In this document: piece after piece, positions 8,669 through 18,512 of the stretch
Layout: each line of letters opens with the position of its first letter
Position numbering within the stretch: position 1 is the stretch's first letter
Assembly: GCA_030372985.1 (NCBI GenBank)
Contig: JAUCQB010000195.1
Coordinates: 1 to 64,000, forward strand
Source: Phycisphaerae bacterium
GTDB lineage: Bacteria > Planctomycetota > Phycisphaerae > UBA1845 > PWPN01
Reading direction: 5' to 3'
Length of the DNA stretch: 64,000 bases
The notes under the pieces: model-generated
Seen by the model: the letters and a program-made list of their open reading frames with translations, nothing else
What the model was told of the DNA's origin: nothing
Databases searched by the model: none
Made by a program: the position numbers and the translations under genes

Positions 8669-9499
8669 ATGCGTGCAGCAGCAATCGCATGTTTCTCGGC
8701 AATCGGGCTGATCATCACCGTCGCCAGCGGGCAAACAAGCCGCGAGGCGGGGCCGTCCGCCAGCCGCCCGGCCTCGGAGCCCGCCTCCCAGCCCGCGCCG
8801 CTGGATCCGGCGGTCGAGAAGATCCTCGACCGGCTGGAGAACAAGGATGTGCGGGATGTGCAGGCCGATCTCGTGTATATCAAGAAGGACCCTTTGATCG
8901 ATTACGAGCAGAAGTACAAAGGTATCCTTCGTTTCATCGAGGACAAGCCCAGCCCGCGATTCCTCATTCGTTTCGATGAGTGCTCCGTCGAAGGGGTAGT
9001 CGAGAAGGACAAGGAGTGGCATGTCTTTGACGGTCGGTGGTACATCGAGGCTCGCGAGCGGTCGAAACAGGTGATTAAGCGGGAGGTTGTGCGGCCGGAC
9101 GAGAAGGCCGAGGATCTGTTCCGCATCGGCAAGGGCCCTTTCCCGATGCCTTTTGGCCAGAAGAAAGGCGACATCGTTCGTCACTTCACCATCAAGCTTG
9201 TGGCTCCGGTGCCGGCGGACCCGCCGAACTCCGATCACCTGGAATGCACGCCGTTGCCGGGCACGGAACTGGATCGCCGCTACGGCAGAGTGCACTTTCA
9301 TATTGACCGGACGCTGGATGTGCCGGTTCGAGTGGCGACGGTGGCCAAGGAGGACAAGCAGGAGATTGTCGCTTCGTTCTCGAACGTTCGACTGAACAAA
9401 GGCATGGCCGCCAGTGAAGTCAACCTTCCCAGTCTGCCCGGCTACGAAGTTCGAGAGGAGCCGATGGGTGAATCAGGCGGGGCTGCGGCGGAGAAGTAG
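8669..9499 (+). CDS. Exported LolA-like lipoprotein-carrier superfamily protein
   Basis: The 276-residue protein begins with a Sec signal peptide (MRAAAIACFSAIGLIITVASG) and a Ser/Pro/Ala-rich linker. The mature domain starts around residue 45 with a LolA/LolB-like half-barrel pattern: ILDRLENKDVRDVQADLVYI, KGILRFIEDKPSPRFLIRF and EWHVFDGRWYIEARERSKQV. LolA-type proteins shuttle lipoproteins across the periplasm, but this is a divergent member and its cargo is unknown. The ATG at 8669 follows AAAGGG; the frame stays open upstream without coding-like sequence. It is convergent with motB. Confidence 0.75.
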   Translation: MRAAAIACFSAIGLIITVASGQTSREAGPSASRPASEPASQPAPLDPAVEKILDRLENKDVRDVQADLVYIKKDPLIDYEQKYKGILRFIEDKPSPRFLIRFDECSVEGVVEKDKEWHVFDGRWYIEARERSKQVIKREVVRPDEKAEDLFRIGKGPFPMPFGQKKGDIVRHFTIKLVAPVPADPPNSDHLECTPLPGTELDRRYGRVHFHIDRTLDVPVRVATVAKEDKQEIVASFSNVRLNKGMAASEVNLPSLPGYEVREEPMGESGGAAAEK

Positions 9500-9569
9500 T
9501 CCTTGCTGCCCTTGCGGCCCGTTTTTTTCTTGCAGCTCCGCGAGTGCGGCCGACCTGCCGGGGTTCGTG

Positions 9570-10394
9570 CTACGGCAGGTCTCGACCCATCGGTGCGATC
9601 AGCGTCGTTGAAGGGATGCTGGCCGGCGTTGTCGACGGCATCTGGGCGCGGGCGTCTTCCTCGCTTGCCGGCTTGACATAGTCATCGATCATCGATTCGC
9701 GGACGATGATTTCCACGCGGCGTGCCTGTGCCCGCCGGTTCACGTCGTACACGCCCGTCGCCAGCGGCTCGTTGGCTCCCACGGCCGAGCAGACCAGTGC
9801 CCGCCGGTCCACCCCGCGCAGAATGAGTTCGTCGGCCACCACCTTGGCCCTGCGAAAGGAGAGCAGCAGGGCGTCGTCATCCGTCCAATCCGCGGGGCGC
9901 GGTTCCTCCGCGGCGTGGCCTCGAATCTCCATCTTGTTGCGATGGCCTCGGACGGTTTCAGCGATCTGTTCGAGGGCCTGCTTGCCCTCGAGGGTCAGCT
10001 TGTCCGAGAACGGTTCGAACACCACCGGGCCGCCCATGGTAATCTCCATCCCGTCGCGGATCTTGCGGAGCCGGAAATTCTTGCCGTAGATGCCCTCCTC
10101 GTACGTATCGCCGCGGTGGCCGGAGGTTGGTTTGGACGCCATGGCTTTCAGCTTCCTGATCAACTCCTGGAAGTCGATCTCGTGGTTTGACGCGGCACTA
10201 CCGCCGGCCCCGAAGGCCTCGCGGATGGATGCGAGGGCCTGCTCCAACTCGGGTGTCGGCTGGCTGCCGTTTGCATTGTAGTCGGCGAAGGCCGCCAGCA
10301 GGATGAAGAAGCAAAGCAGCAGCGACATCATGTCGCCGTAGGTGAGCACCCACTCGGGTGCCCCGGAAGGTGCGGCTTTCTTGGCGAGCGCCAT
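9570..10394 (-). CDS. motB: Flagellar motor stator protein MotB
   Basis: The 274-residue protein has a single N-terminal membrane helix, PEWVLTYGDMMSLLLCFFIL. It carries the essential proton- or sodium-binding Asp (D21). A linker and a C-terminal OmpA-like peptidoglycan-binding domain (about 130-250) follow, with DDALLLSFRRAKVVADELILRGV and NRRAQARRVEIIV. It forms the stator with MotA, whose gene lies 30 bases upstream on the same strand. GGGGAA precedes the ATG. Confidence 0.95.
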   Translation of the reverse strand: MALAKKAAPSGAPEWVLTYGDMMSLLLCFFILLAAFADYNANGSQPTPELEQALASIREAFGAGGSAASNHEIDFQELIRKLKAMASKPTSGHRGDTYEEGIYGKNFRLRKIRDGMEITMGGPVVFEPFSDKLTLEGKQALEQIAETVRGHRNKMEIRGHAAEEPRPADWTDDDALLLSFRRAKVVADELILRGVDRRALVCSAVGANEPLATGVYDVNRRAQARRVEIIVRESMIDDYVKPASEEDARAQMPSTTPASIPSTTLIAPMGRDLP

Positions 10395-10424
10395 GAGCTG
10401 TTCCCCGCTGAGTGGCCGACGGAG

Positions 10425-11216
10425 CTACTCGCGTTTCTTACCCTCGATGCCGTTGATCGAGGACCGCCTGTCCACGGGAAGATAGACCGCCAGCTTGGCC
10501 TGGGTAATGCGCGGGTTGTCACCGGCCTGCAACGAGAGGATGCCTTTCATCATCACCGTTCTCAACAGCATTTCTTCCTCGTTTCGGTAGGACAACTTGT
10601 CGGAGAGCGGCAGACACAGCACGTTGGCGATGATGGCCCCGTAAAAGGTGGTCAGAATCGCGACCGCCATGCCCGGACCGATCGCCTTGGGGTCGTCCAT
10701 GTTTCGCAGCATGGCGACGAGCCCCATGAGTGTGCCGATCATGCCGAATGCCGGAGCGTACTTGGCGGCCAGATCAAGGATGGTCTTGCCCTGGCTGTGT
10801 CGCTGATCCATGGCCTCCAGCTCGGAGGTCAGAATCTGCTCAATCTCACCGGCGGCCGTGCCGTCGATCACCAGTCGAATCCCGTTCTTGAGAAACTCAT
10901 CGTCGATGTCGTTCAGCGTATTCTCCAGCGACAACACTCCTTCGCGGCGGGCCTGCTCGCCAAGGGCAACGAGCTTCTCGATCGTCTCCGGGATGGTCAT
11001 GGCCTTCCCGAAGAAGCCCCGCAGGTATACCTTGTGGACCCGCAGGAAACGCTCTATCGACTGGGTCATCAGGACGACAAAGAGGGTGCCGCCCAGGACC
11101 AGAATGGCCGAAGGCGTGTCCCAGTAGACGCCGAGCTGGCCGCTGGTGCCGACCCACAGGCTGCCCAGCACCATGCCGATCGCGGCCACCAAACCGATTA
11201 CCGTGGCTAAATCCAT
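10425..11216 (-). CDS. motA: Flagellar motor stator protein MotA
   Basis: This 263-residue polytopic inner-membrane protein has four hydrophobic segments: residues 4-22 and 33-52, then a large cytoplasmic loop, then KYAPAFGMIGTLMGLVAML and GMAVAILTTFYGAIIANVLCLP. The conserved prolines of the third segment, which couple ion flow to rotor interaction, are present. It is the first gene of a motAB pair. No other flagellar genes are in the window, so the stator is encoded apart from any main flagellar cluster. Confidence 0.95.
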   Translation of the reverse strand: MDLATVIGLVAAIGMVLGSLWVGTSGQLGVYWDTPSAILVLGGTLFVVLMTQSIERFLRVHKVYLRGFFGKAMTIPETIEKLVALGEQARREGVLSLENTLNDIDDEFLKNGIRLVIDGTAAGEIEQILTSELEAMDQRHSQGKTILDLAAKYAPAFGMIGTLMGLVAMLRNMDDPKAIGPGMAVAILTTFYGAIIANVLCLPLSDKLSYRNEEEMLLRTVMMKGILSLQAGDNPRITQAKLAVYLPVDRRSSINGIEGKKRE

Positions 11217-11448
11217 GTGTCCATCCCGGCGGCTGCAATCCTGCTCGCTTTGGCGCCCCGACTCCGGGTTCGGTGGCGGGCGCGCGGCGAGGCCGTCTCC
11301 GGAGTTGCTATCGGTTTACCGGGGGATGCTCTGTACCAATGGGGTTGCGGGAAAGACTGACCCGCCGGACGACCATGCGCAGGTCGATATCGGACCGGCA
11401 GGGCTTCGCGGAACCGCGGCGGGTTCGACAGCCCGATAAACGCGTCGA

Positions 11449-13434
11449 TCACGCCGGGACTGCGGCAGCGGAGGGCAGGGAGGACGGACCGTATGTCCTT
11501 GCCTGCGACTGCTCGGCGGAGGGAGCCTCACCGGTTTGCAGGTGTTCGCCGAACCGCACCAGACGCGCGGAGTTGAAAATGACGATCGCGCTGGCCACAA
11601 CGTGCAGGAAAGCTGCGAGCATTGGCGAGATCTTCCCGAGGGCTCCGAGCGTCTCCAGGACCACGATGTAGGTGATGCCGAGCAGCATGTTCTGCCAGAT
11701 GACGCTGGTGGCGGCTCGTGACAGACGAACAAGGAACGGCAGCCGGCGCAGATCGTTGTTCATCAGGGCGATACTGGCGGAGTTGATGGCCACGTCGCTG
11801 CCGGCGGCTCCCATCGCTACGCTCAGGTCGCCGGCCGCCAGAGCCGGGGCGTCGTTGACGCCGTCACCGATGACCGCCACGCGGTGTCCCTTGCGCTTCA
11901 TCTGGTCGACCAGCTCCAGCTTGTGCGAAGGCAGCACCTCGGCATAGACGTCGGTGCAGCCCATCTCGCCGGCCACCCGTCGGGCCACGGACCACTTGTC
12001 GCCGGTGACCATGGTGATGGTTCGCACGCCCAGGTCTCGCAGCTCGGCGATGGCCTCTCTGGCTTCGTCGCGGGTCCGGTCCTCGAGACCGATCCAACCG
12101 ATCAGTTGCCCGTTGCGGCTGACGTACAGCACGCTGATGCCTTCCGGTTCCTTGAAGGAGGGGTCGTTCAGCAGGCTCAGATCGACGCCGCGATCGGCCA
12201 GGAACGTGTTGCGCCCCACGAGGATCTCGTCGCCGTTGACTCTTGCAGCCACACCCTTGCCGGTCACCTCCTCGAACTGCCCCGGCCGGACCAACGACAA
12301 GCGGGCTTTCTGGGCGACGGCCATCAGCGCCTTGGCGTTCGGGTGCCTGGACAGCGAGTCTGCCGAAGCCGCCAGCTTGAGCAGCATCGCCCCGTCCACG
12401 CCGGGCGCCGGCTTCATCTGGGTGACGGTCAGTTCGCCGGTCGTCAGCGTGCCGGTCTTGTCGAACATGATGGAGGTCAGGTTGCGGGCCCCTTCCAGTG
12501 TCGAGACGTTCTTGACCAGGATCCCCAGCCGAGCGGCGCAGGAGAGGGCTGCTACCATGGCCGTGGGCGTGGCCAGAACCAGGGCACAGGGACACGCCAC
12601 AACCAGCATGGCGATGGCCCGTGACATGCCCTCCGGCCCGCGGATGAAGAACCATACCAGGAAGGCGAGCATGAGAATCGTCGGCGTGTACCAGTTGGCG
12701 TACTGGTCAATGATTCGCATGAGTGGAATTCGTGTCTGCTCGGCATTCATGATCAGCTTCTGCACCCGGCCGAGCGTGGTCTCCGCGCCCGCCCGCGTCA
12801 CGCGAATATCCAGCGAGCCGGTGAGGTTCAAGGTGCCGTTGAACACCTCGTCGTTGACTGCCTTATCCACGGGCATCGATTCGCCCGTGATCGTTGCCTG
12901 GTTGAGCGTCGATTCGCCCGCGACCACCACGCCGTCGGCGGCGATGTTGTCGCCGGGCCGCACCCGGATCAGATCGCCGGGCCTGAGGAGTCTGGCCTCG
13001 ACCTCCTCCTCGGTCCCGTCCGGACGGATCCGATGAGCCTTCGTCGGCGTCAGCCGGATCAGCGATTCGATGGAGGCTCGGGCGCCCAGAGCGGTTCGGG
13101 TCTCGATGAGCGTCGCGATGACCATGAAGAAGGCAATGACTCCGGCTTCCTGATATTTTTCAATGCTTATCGCCGCACCGATGGCCAGGGTGACCAGCAG
13201 TTCCATCGGCATGTCGCCGTGCCCGAGGTGTTTGAGCGAGTGGAACGCAAGCGGCGCCCCAAGACAGATCGCCCCGATCAGGGCGAAAATCGCGCTGTAC
13301 TGCTTGTCGGGGAATATCCATTCTGCGACGAAGGAATTAATGACCAGCAGCCCGCCCATCAGCGTCACGATAAGCAGAATCGTGGATCGTCCGGTTTGTG
13401 CTTCGATGGAGTCTTTGAGGTGATCGTGTGCCAT
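11449..13434 (-). CDS. Heavy-metal translocating P1B-type ATPase
   Basis: This 661-residue membrane pump has the actuator TGES (183-186), the metal-channel motif CPC (281-283) in ACPCALVLATP and the phosphorylation site DKTGTLT (D325). It also has the P1B-specific SRHPNAKAL and GDGVNDAPAL. There is no N-terminal CxxC metal-binding domain; the protein opens with a short His-containing stretch (MAHDHLK). The last helices read SPMLAAFLHVVASAIVIFNSARL. They lack both the Cu-type MxxSS and the clear Zn-type Asp, so the substrate is uncertain. It transports a transition or heavy metal outward, dependent on ATP. Confidence 0.92.
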   Translation of the reverse strand: MAHDHLKDSIEAQTGRSTILLIVTLMGGLLVINSFVAEWIFPDKQYSAIFALIGAICLGAPLAFHSLKHLGHGDMPMELLVTLAIGAAISIEKYQEAGVIAFFMVIATLIETRTALGARASIESLIRLTPTKAHRIRPDGTEEEVEARLLRPGDLIRVRPGDNIAADGVVVAGESTLNQATITGESMPVDKAVNDEVFNGTLNLTGSLDIRVTRAGAETTLGRVQKLIMNAEQTRIPLMRIIDQYANWYTPTILMLAFLVWFFIRGPEGMSRAIAMLVVACPCALVLATPTAMVAALSCAARLGILVKNVSTLEGARNLTSIMFDKTGTLTTGELTVTQMKPAPGVDGAMLLKLAASADSLSRHPNAKALMAVAQKARLSLVRPGQFEEVTGKGVAARVNGDEILVGRNTFLADRGVDLSLLNDPSFKEPEGISVLYVSRNGQLIGWIGLEDRTRDEAREAIAELRDLGVRTITMVTGDKWSVARRVAGEMGCTDVYAEVLPSHKLELVDQMKRKGHRVAVIGDGVNDAPALAAGDLSVAMGAAGSDVAINSASIALMNNDLRRLPFLVRLSRAATSVIWQNMLLGITYIVVLETLGALGKISPMLAAFLHVVASAIVIFNSARLVRFGEHLQTGEAPSAEQSQARTYGPSSLPSAAAVPA

Positions 13435-14406
13435 GTCCGCGGTATGTCTCCCTGGCTAGTGGTGTTGCCGGCCGGCGACTCTCGTCAACCCGACGGACGT
13501 CACCGGTCGCTTGCTTGCCCGGCGAGGCCTGGGTGAGGACGGGTCCACCATCGCTCGTGGCTGACCCGCCGAAAACGGCCCCCGGTGGTCTCAGAGGCCT
13601 GACATCACCCACCTCCTCCGCCGTTGGGGCGGCGGCCGGCAGAACAATCCATCTTACATGATACGACGGCGGCTGTCGCCTGGTTTGGGCAGGTCTCGGA
13701 GCATGGGGGGGGCTGTGAGGGCTCAGGGAGGCGGCCGGCGCGGCCCCAGCGAAAGTCGCCTTGTCGGTGTTCTCTGTCGGTTTGGCGCTGCCGTGGGCGG
13801 TCAGACCGTTCTCCGGCCCTGCAAACTGGGTCGAAGGCCCCCTGCGGCGGGCAGAGTGTGACTCTGGACGGGCCGGTGGAGGCGGGCTGGCACGGATGCA
13901 GCGCCAACCGCGATATGGACACACTCGATCCACCAGATTCGTCGGGAAACCGTCTGATGAGACCACCTTTGAATCGCTGCGGCGGCCCAACTCCCGTTCC
14001 AGGCTCTGGTTTGGGATATCTGCATCCAGCGGGTCCTTGTTCATTGTACGCCTACGTCGATTATATTATCGGACGTTATGGCAGCGATAAGATACTGGCC
14101 TCGCTGGCCAGAGAGAGCCCACAACGTGGTTGGCCGGCGGTTGGCCAGGGCGAAGTTGACGATTTCCAGGACCGATCTGAACCTCCTTGGAATGTGTGCC
14201 AGCCAGGACCGGCAGGTCTGCGCCACCTTAGCCGGCTTCGACCATGCCCTGCCTTCTCCAGACGCATTCTGAAACGTTCCCGCGTGGGCGGCATCACCGA
14301 TCTGGCGAGTTCATCAACAGCCGGTGGTCACAGCCGAAGTCAGGGATTGGCATGAGATTGCCCTTCATGCACCGCAGCCATAGGATCGTCTCAGTCCGGG
14401 TTGTCC
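13435..14406. other. Nearly 1-kb non-coding stretch with an AT-rich island
   Basis: No open frame here has coding-like composition, including a 243-codon plus-strand frame. An AT-rich patch at 14060-14070 stands out from the GC-rich surroundings. The minus strand reads TATAAT at 14060-14065, and the plus strand reads TATATTAT. It could hold the promoter of the downstream histidine kinase gene or of an unseen small RNA. I cannot support either. Confidence 0.5.
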
Positions 14407-15912
14407 ATGCCGATTTTGCGTATCTCTTCGGCACGTTCCGGGATTGTCGGAGGCTCGCACGTGCTGGTTGCGGTCGTCACGTTTCTGGCAACCTTCCTGC
14501 AGTTGGTCGCGGTCGTGTTAGCCATTCGGATCTGGCGAATCACCGGAAGATCATCCGTATGGCTGATCATCTCCATCGTCGCCCTGCTTATGGCCGTCCG
14601 CCGCATCTTGAGCTATTCGCGTCTGCTCAGCCACAGCCTGTCTTCCCGCGGAGATGTGGAACCGATTGACCTCACCAGCGAATGGGTCGGGCTGGCCATT
14701 TCCATTCTGATGGTGGCGGGCATGGCGTGGGTCGGACCATTGCTGAAGTCGGTCTACCAGTCGCGTGAAGACCTCAGTCGCCAAGCGAGGGAACTGGATC
14801 ATCGCGTCCGCGAGTTGAACTGCCTGTTCGGCATAGCCGAGGTGGTTGATCGGCTTGGTGGCTCGCTCGATGGCATTATCCGCCAGACGTTGGAATTGAT
14901 CCCGAACGCATGGCGATTTCCGGAGGTTGCCTGTGCTTGCGTGCTCATTGACGGTCGCCAGTATCAGACAGCCAATTCTCGGGTCACCCCGTGGTCCATG
15001 AGACAGCCCATTCTCGTTCTCGGGCGTTCCCGAGGCGAGGTTCAAGTCGGCTATCTGGAGCAGCGATGGGCCGATGGTGACACGCCCTTTGTTCCGGAAG
15101 AGCAGCGTCTCCTGGCGGCCGTCGCCGAGCGGCTCGGCAAAGTTGTGGAACGGCATGAGTCCCAGGCGCAGTTAGATCAACACCGTGAAGAACTGGCTCG
15201 GGTGTCGCGCCTGAGCACCATGGGTGAAATGGCGTCCAGCCTGGCGCACGAGCTGAACCAGCCCCTGGCCGCTGTCGCCAACTACGTGCGCGGGTGTCAA
15301 CGCCGGCTGAGCTCGGGAGCCTGGAATCAGGATGAACTCCTGCGGGCCATGAACGAAGCCGGGAACCAGGCGGAGCGGGCGGGCCAGATCCTGGGCAGCC
15401 TGAGGGATTTCGTGGCCGCGCGCGAGCCTCGCCGAGTTCCAACCGACATCAACAGGATTGTGGAGACGGCGGTTGACCTTGCGGGCACGGAGGCTAGAGT
15501 ACGAGGCATGGCCATCCGGTTCGTGCCGGCCCGGGGCCTGCCGCCGGTGTTGGCGGATGCCGTCCAGATTGAGCAAGTTGTGCTCAATATCGCTCGGAAT
15601 GCATTTGAGGCGATGAGCAGTGCCTGTCCCAACGGCGGCGAAGTGGTTGTCAGCACGGCTGCGGGCGGGCCCGCCGAGGTACAGGTCGCTATTCGCGACT
15701 CGGGGCCGGGGTTGCCGGCCGGAGCGATGGACAGGGTGTTTGATGCCTTCTACACCACCAAGCCCGAAGGAATGGGAATCGGTTTGTCGATCAGTCGCTC
15801 GATCATCGAGGCCCATCGCGGTCGTCTGTGGGTGACGCCCAACGAGGATCAGGGTGTGACGTTCCGCTTCACGCTCCAGGCCGGTCACGGAGAAAACGGT
15901 CATGTCGTCTGA
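14407..15912 (+). CDS. FixL/TodS-like membrane sensor histidine kinase
   Basis: The roughly 501-residue protein has three predicted membrane helices within residues 15-110. A coiled stretch (SREDLSRQARELDHRVREL) and a GAF-like region (about 145-255) follow. The kinase core has the phospho-acceptor H-box LAHELNQPLAAV (H281), N-box NIARNAFEA, G1 DSGPGLPAG and G2 GMGIGLSI. The core matches FixL-type kinases that pair with FixJ-type regulators. A TTG at 14401 is an alternative start. The stop overlaps the next gene by 11 bases, so the two are translationally coupled. The signal sensed is unknown; no haem-PAS domain is visible. Confidence 0.9.
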   Translation: MPILRISSARSGIVGGSHVLVAVVTFLATFLQLVAVVLAIRIWRITGRSSVWLIISIVALLMAVRRILSYSRLLSHSLSSRGDVEPIDLTSEWVGLAISILMVAGMAWVGPLLKSVYQSREDLSRQARELDHRVRELNCLFGIAEVVDRLGGSLDGIIRQTLELIPNAWRFPEVACACVLIDGRQYQTANSRVTPWSMRQPILVLGRSRGEVQVGYLEQRWADGDTPFVPEEQRLLAAVAERLGKVVERHESQAQLDQHREELARVSRLSTMGEMASSLAHELNQPLAAVANYVRGCQRRLSSGAWNQDELLRAMNEAGNQAERAGQILGSLRDFVAAREPRRVPTDINRIVETAVDLAGTEARVRGMAIRFVPARGLPPVLADAVQIEQVVLNIARNAFEAMSSACPNGGEVVVSTAAGGPAEVQVAIRDSGPGLPAGAMDRVFDAFYTTKPEGMGIGLSISRSIIEAHRGRLWVTPNEDQGVTFRFTLQAGHGENGHVV

Positions 15913-16513
15913 TGCGACGGTCTTCGTGGTGGATGATGACGTCGCGGTCTGCGACTCGCTTCGCTTTCTGATCGAATCTGTTGGTCTTCAGGTCCGCACG
16001 TTCTCTTCCGCGGACGAATTCCTGGCCGCCTGTACGCCCGATCAGCCCGGCTGCCTGGTACTGGATCTTCGGATGCCGGGGATGAGCGGTTTGGAGCTGC
16101 AAGAGCAACTGGCCAGGCGGAAGTACACGCTTCCGGTGATTATCATCACCGCCCATGGTGACGTGCCGTCCGCCGTCCGGGCCATGAAAGCGGGGGCGGT
16201 CGATTTCCTGAGCAAGCCGTTCAGCGATCAGAACCTGCTGGACCGCATCCACCAGGCTCTGGCCACGGATGCCCAGGCCCGTGAGGGCGAGGCCATTCGT
16301 GTCGGCATCTCTGCCCGGGCTGCGATGCTCACCCCGCGCGAACGTGAAGTGATGAACCTTGTTGTGTCCGGGCTGCCCAACAAGGGAATCGCCGCCCAAT
16401 TGCAGCTCAGCGCCAAGACCGTCGAGACTCACCGCGCCCGGGTCATGGAGAAGATGCAGGCCCACAGCGTGGCCGAGTTGGTTCACATGGCCCTGACGCT
16501 GAATCCGAAGTGA
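15902..16513 (+). CDS. FixJ-family response regulator (REC-LuxR)
   Basis: This 203-residue DNA-binding regulator has a receiver domain at 1-120 with DDD (11-13), phospho-acceptor D55 in LVLDLRMPG and K105 in LSKPFS. A LuxR-type helix-turn-helix follows at about 140-200 (LTPREREVMNLVVSG, then SAKTVETHRARVMEKM). It begins inside the last codons of the kinase gene and is almost certainly its partner. The target promoters cannot be told from the sequence. Confidence 0.95.
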   Translation: MSSDATVFVVDDDVAVCDSLRFLIESVGLQVRTFSSADEFLAACTPDQPGCLVLDLRMPGMSGLELQEQLARRKYTLPVIIITAHGDVPSAVRAMKAGAVDFLSKPFSDQNLLDRIHQALATDAQAREGEAIRVGISARAAMLTPREREVMNLVVSGLPNKGIAAQLQLSAKTVETHRARVMEKMQAHSVAELVHMALTLNPK

Positions 16514-16677
16514 AACGGCGCGGGTCAGGCCTTCGACTCGTCAAAGACGGTGGGGCGGGCGCTCAAGGTGTTAGAAGCTCACGGCCAGAGATTTGTGCGG
16601 CTTGAACGGATGTTTCTGGATCGTCGTACGCTTGGGTTGCGGCCCGCAAAAAGGCGGTTCGCCTGAGAGTCCTGTGT

Positions 16678-18468
16678 ATGAGGACCATTGATTTGATGTT
16701 CAGCCGACACTCAGCCGCGGTCTTCTCAATCCGTCACATCCTGGTGCTCGCCTTCTCGTGCATTTTCACGGCCACGGGTTGCGCCGAGCTTTCACGACCG
16801 GAAGCCCGACCCTGGGTGAGGGTCGGCCGGCTGGGGATGGTGGCCAGCGACAGCGTCCACGCTTCCCGTGCCGGGGCCGAGGTTCTCCGCTCCGGCGGCA
16901 ACGCGGTCGATGCAGCGGTTGCGACCTCGCTGGCTCTTGCGGTGACGCGGCCATACAGCACGGGCCTTGGCGGGGGCGGTTTCTTCATGGTTCGCCTCGC
17001 CAAGACCGGCGAGGTCTTTGCTCTTGACGCTCGGGAGTGCGCCCCGGCCGCTGCGACGCCCGATCTCTTCACGAAGGGCCGTGAGCGATGGCTCGATGCA
17101 CCTCCTCTGAGCCGATTCGGGGGCTTGGCGGCCGCCGTGCCGGGATTGCTGGCCGGCCATGACGTTCTCCTGGAACGCTTCGGCACACGCCCGCTGAAGG
17201 ACCTCGTCGAGCCGGCCCGGGCTCTTGCCGAGGACGGCTTCGCGATCGACGCCGATTTTCGCGGCGCGGTCAGGAGTACCCTGGAGCAGATCGGCAGCTA
17301 CCCGGGCCTGTCGCAGCGAACGGCGGCACTGCGTCAAGCCCTGCTGTTTGATGGCCGCGTGCCTGAAGTCGGAACCCTGCTCGTGCAACCGCGGCTGGCG
17401 CGAACGCTGCGGGCCCTCGCGGCTCATGGCCTCGCGCATTTCTACACCGGCGACATGGCCGCGCAATTGGCTCAGGCCGTCGGGCAGGATCGCGGTGTCA
17501 TGACCGCCGGCGATCTGGCCGCCTACAGACCGGTCTGGCGGCAGCCGATTCGCCTGCAATACCGCGAGCGGTTCGATCTTTTCCTCATGCCGCCGCCCTC
17601 GTCCGGCGGCATCTGCATCGCCGAAGCCCTCAATATTCTCGAACGCTGGGAGTTGAGAGCAACTCACTGCAAGGATCCCGGCCTGGCGGCACATCTGACG
17701 GTGGAGGCAATGAAACATGCGTTTGCCGACCGCGCCCGGTTCCTGGGAGATGCCGACCATGCCGACGTGCCCGTCGCCATGTTGACCGGTAAGCCCCACG
17801 CCCGGCGCCTTGCCGCTCGCATCAATGAGCAGTCCGTCGCCGACTCGGCTGCCTACGGTCAGGCGCAACCGACATCCGCTCTGCCCGAGGACAGCGGCAC
17901 CTCGCATTATTGCGTGGTGGATCGTTGGGGCAACATCGTCTCGGCCACCGAGACGATCAACACCAGCTTCGGCTCGCTGCTCTATGTTGAGAGCCTCGGG
18001 GTCGTGCTGAACAACGAGATGGACGATTTCACAACCGAGCCCGGGCAGGTCAATGTCTACGGCCTGCGCCAGTCGGATGCGAATCTTGTGGGCCCGCACA
18101 AGCGGCCACTGTCATGTATGTCGCCCACCATCGTCCTGAGAGACGGCCGGCCTTTCCTTGCGGTCGGCGGCTCCGGCGGTCCGAGAATCATTTCATCCGT
18201 TTTCCAGGTCTTGCTCAACGTTCTTGAGTATGATCTCGGTCCCGGCGAAGCGGTCGCCGCGCCGCGATATCACCATCAATGGCAGCCCGACCTGCTCTAC
18301 CGCAACGATTACCCCGCCGATCACACCGACATCATCGGTCTTAAGCAACGGGGCCACCGGATCTCCGATCAAAAACGCGGTGCCGTCGTCCAGGCCATTC
18401 TCATCAACGCCGGTAGCCTCATCGGCGCCAGCGACCCCCGCAAAGGCGGCCAACCTGACGGATACTGA
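16678..18468 (+). CDS. ggt: Gamma-glutamyltransferase, exported, possible lipoprotein
   Basis: The 596-residue protein is an N-terminal nucleophile hydrolase that cleaves the gamma-glutamyl bond of glutathione. It matures by self-cleavage before a Thr, here T408 in SGTSHYCVVD, followed by NIVSATETINTSFGS. The substrate loop appears later as LSCMSPTIVL. The N-terminal region (about 16-35) is a signal sequence ending in TATGC, close to a lipobox. The protein is thus predicted to be exported and perhaps membrane-anchored. The ATG at 16678 opens the frame; a second ATG seven codons on is possible. Confidence 0.93.
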   Translation: MRTIDLMFSRHSAAVFSIRHILVLAFSCIFTATGCAELSRPEARPWVRVGRLGMVASDSVHASRAGAEVLRSGGNAVDAAVATSLALAVTRPYSTGLGGGGFFMVRLAKTGEVFALDARECAPAAATPDLFTKGRERWLDAPPLSRFGGLAAAVPGLLAGHDVLLERFGTRPLKDLVEPARALAEDGFAIDADFRGAVRSTLEQIGSYPGLSQRTAALRQALLFDGRVPEVGTLLVQPRLARTLRALAAHGLAHFYTGDMAAQLAQAVGQDRGVMTAGDLAAYRPVWRQPIRLQYRERFDLFLMPPPSSGGICIAEALNILERWELRATHCKDPGLAAHLTVEAMKHAFADRARFLGDADHADVPVAMLTGKPHARRLAARINEQSVADSAAYGQAQPTSALPEDSGTSHYCVVDRWGNIVSATETINTSFGSLLYVESLGVVLNNEMDDFTTEPGQVNVYGLRQSDANLVGPHKRPLSCMSPTIVLRDGRPFLAVGGSGGPRIISSVFQVLLNVLEYDLGPGEAVAAPRYHHQWQPDLLYRNDYPADHTDIIGLKQRGHRISDQKRGAVVQAILINAGSLIGASDPRKGGQPDGY

Positions 18469-18512
18469 AGGCTGTTGTTCTCGAAGAAGCCCAGGTGTTC
18501 TTGTCCAGGAGA

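Noticed and set aside
9517-9530. Possible terminator with a seven-T run after the LolA-like gene
   Set aside because: The T-run is clear but the preceding bases give only a weak, ambiguous stem, so I did not list it.
13624-14355. 243-codon frame in the long non-coding stretch
   Set aside because: The translation is low-complexity Arg/Gly/Ser/Pro with no ribosome site, signal or family pattern.
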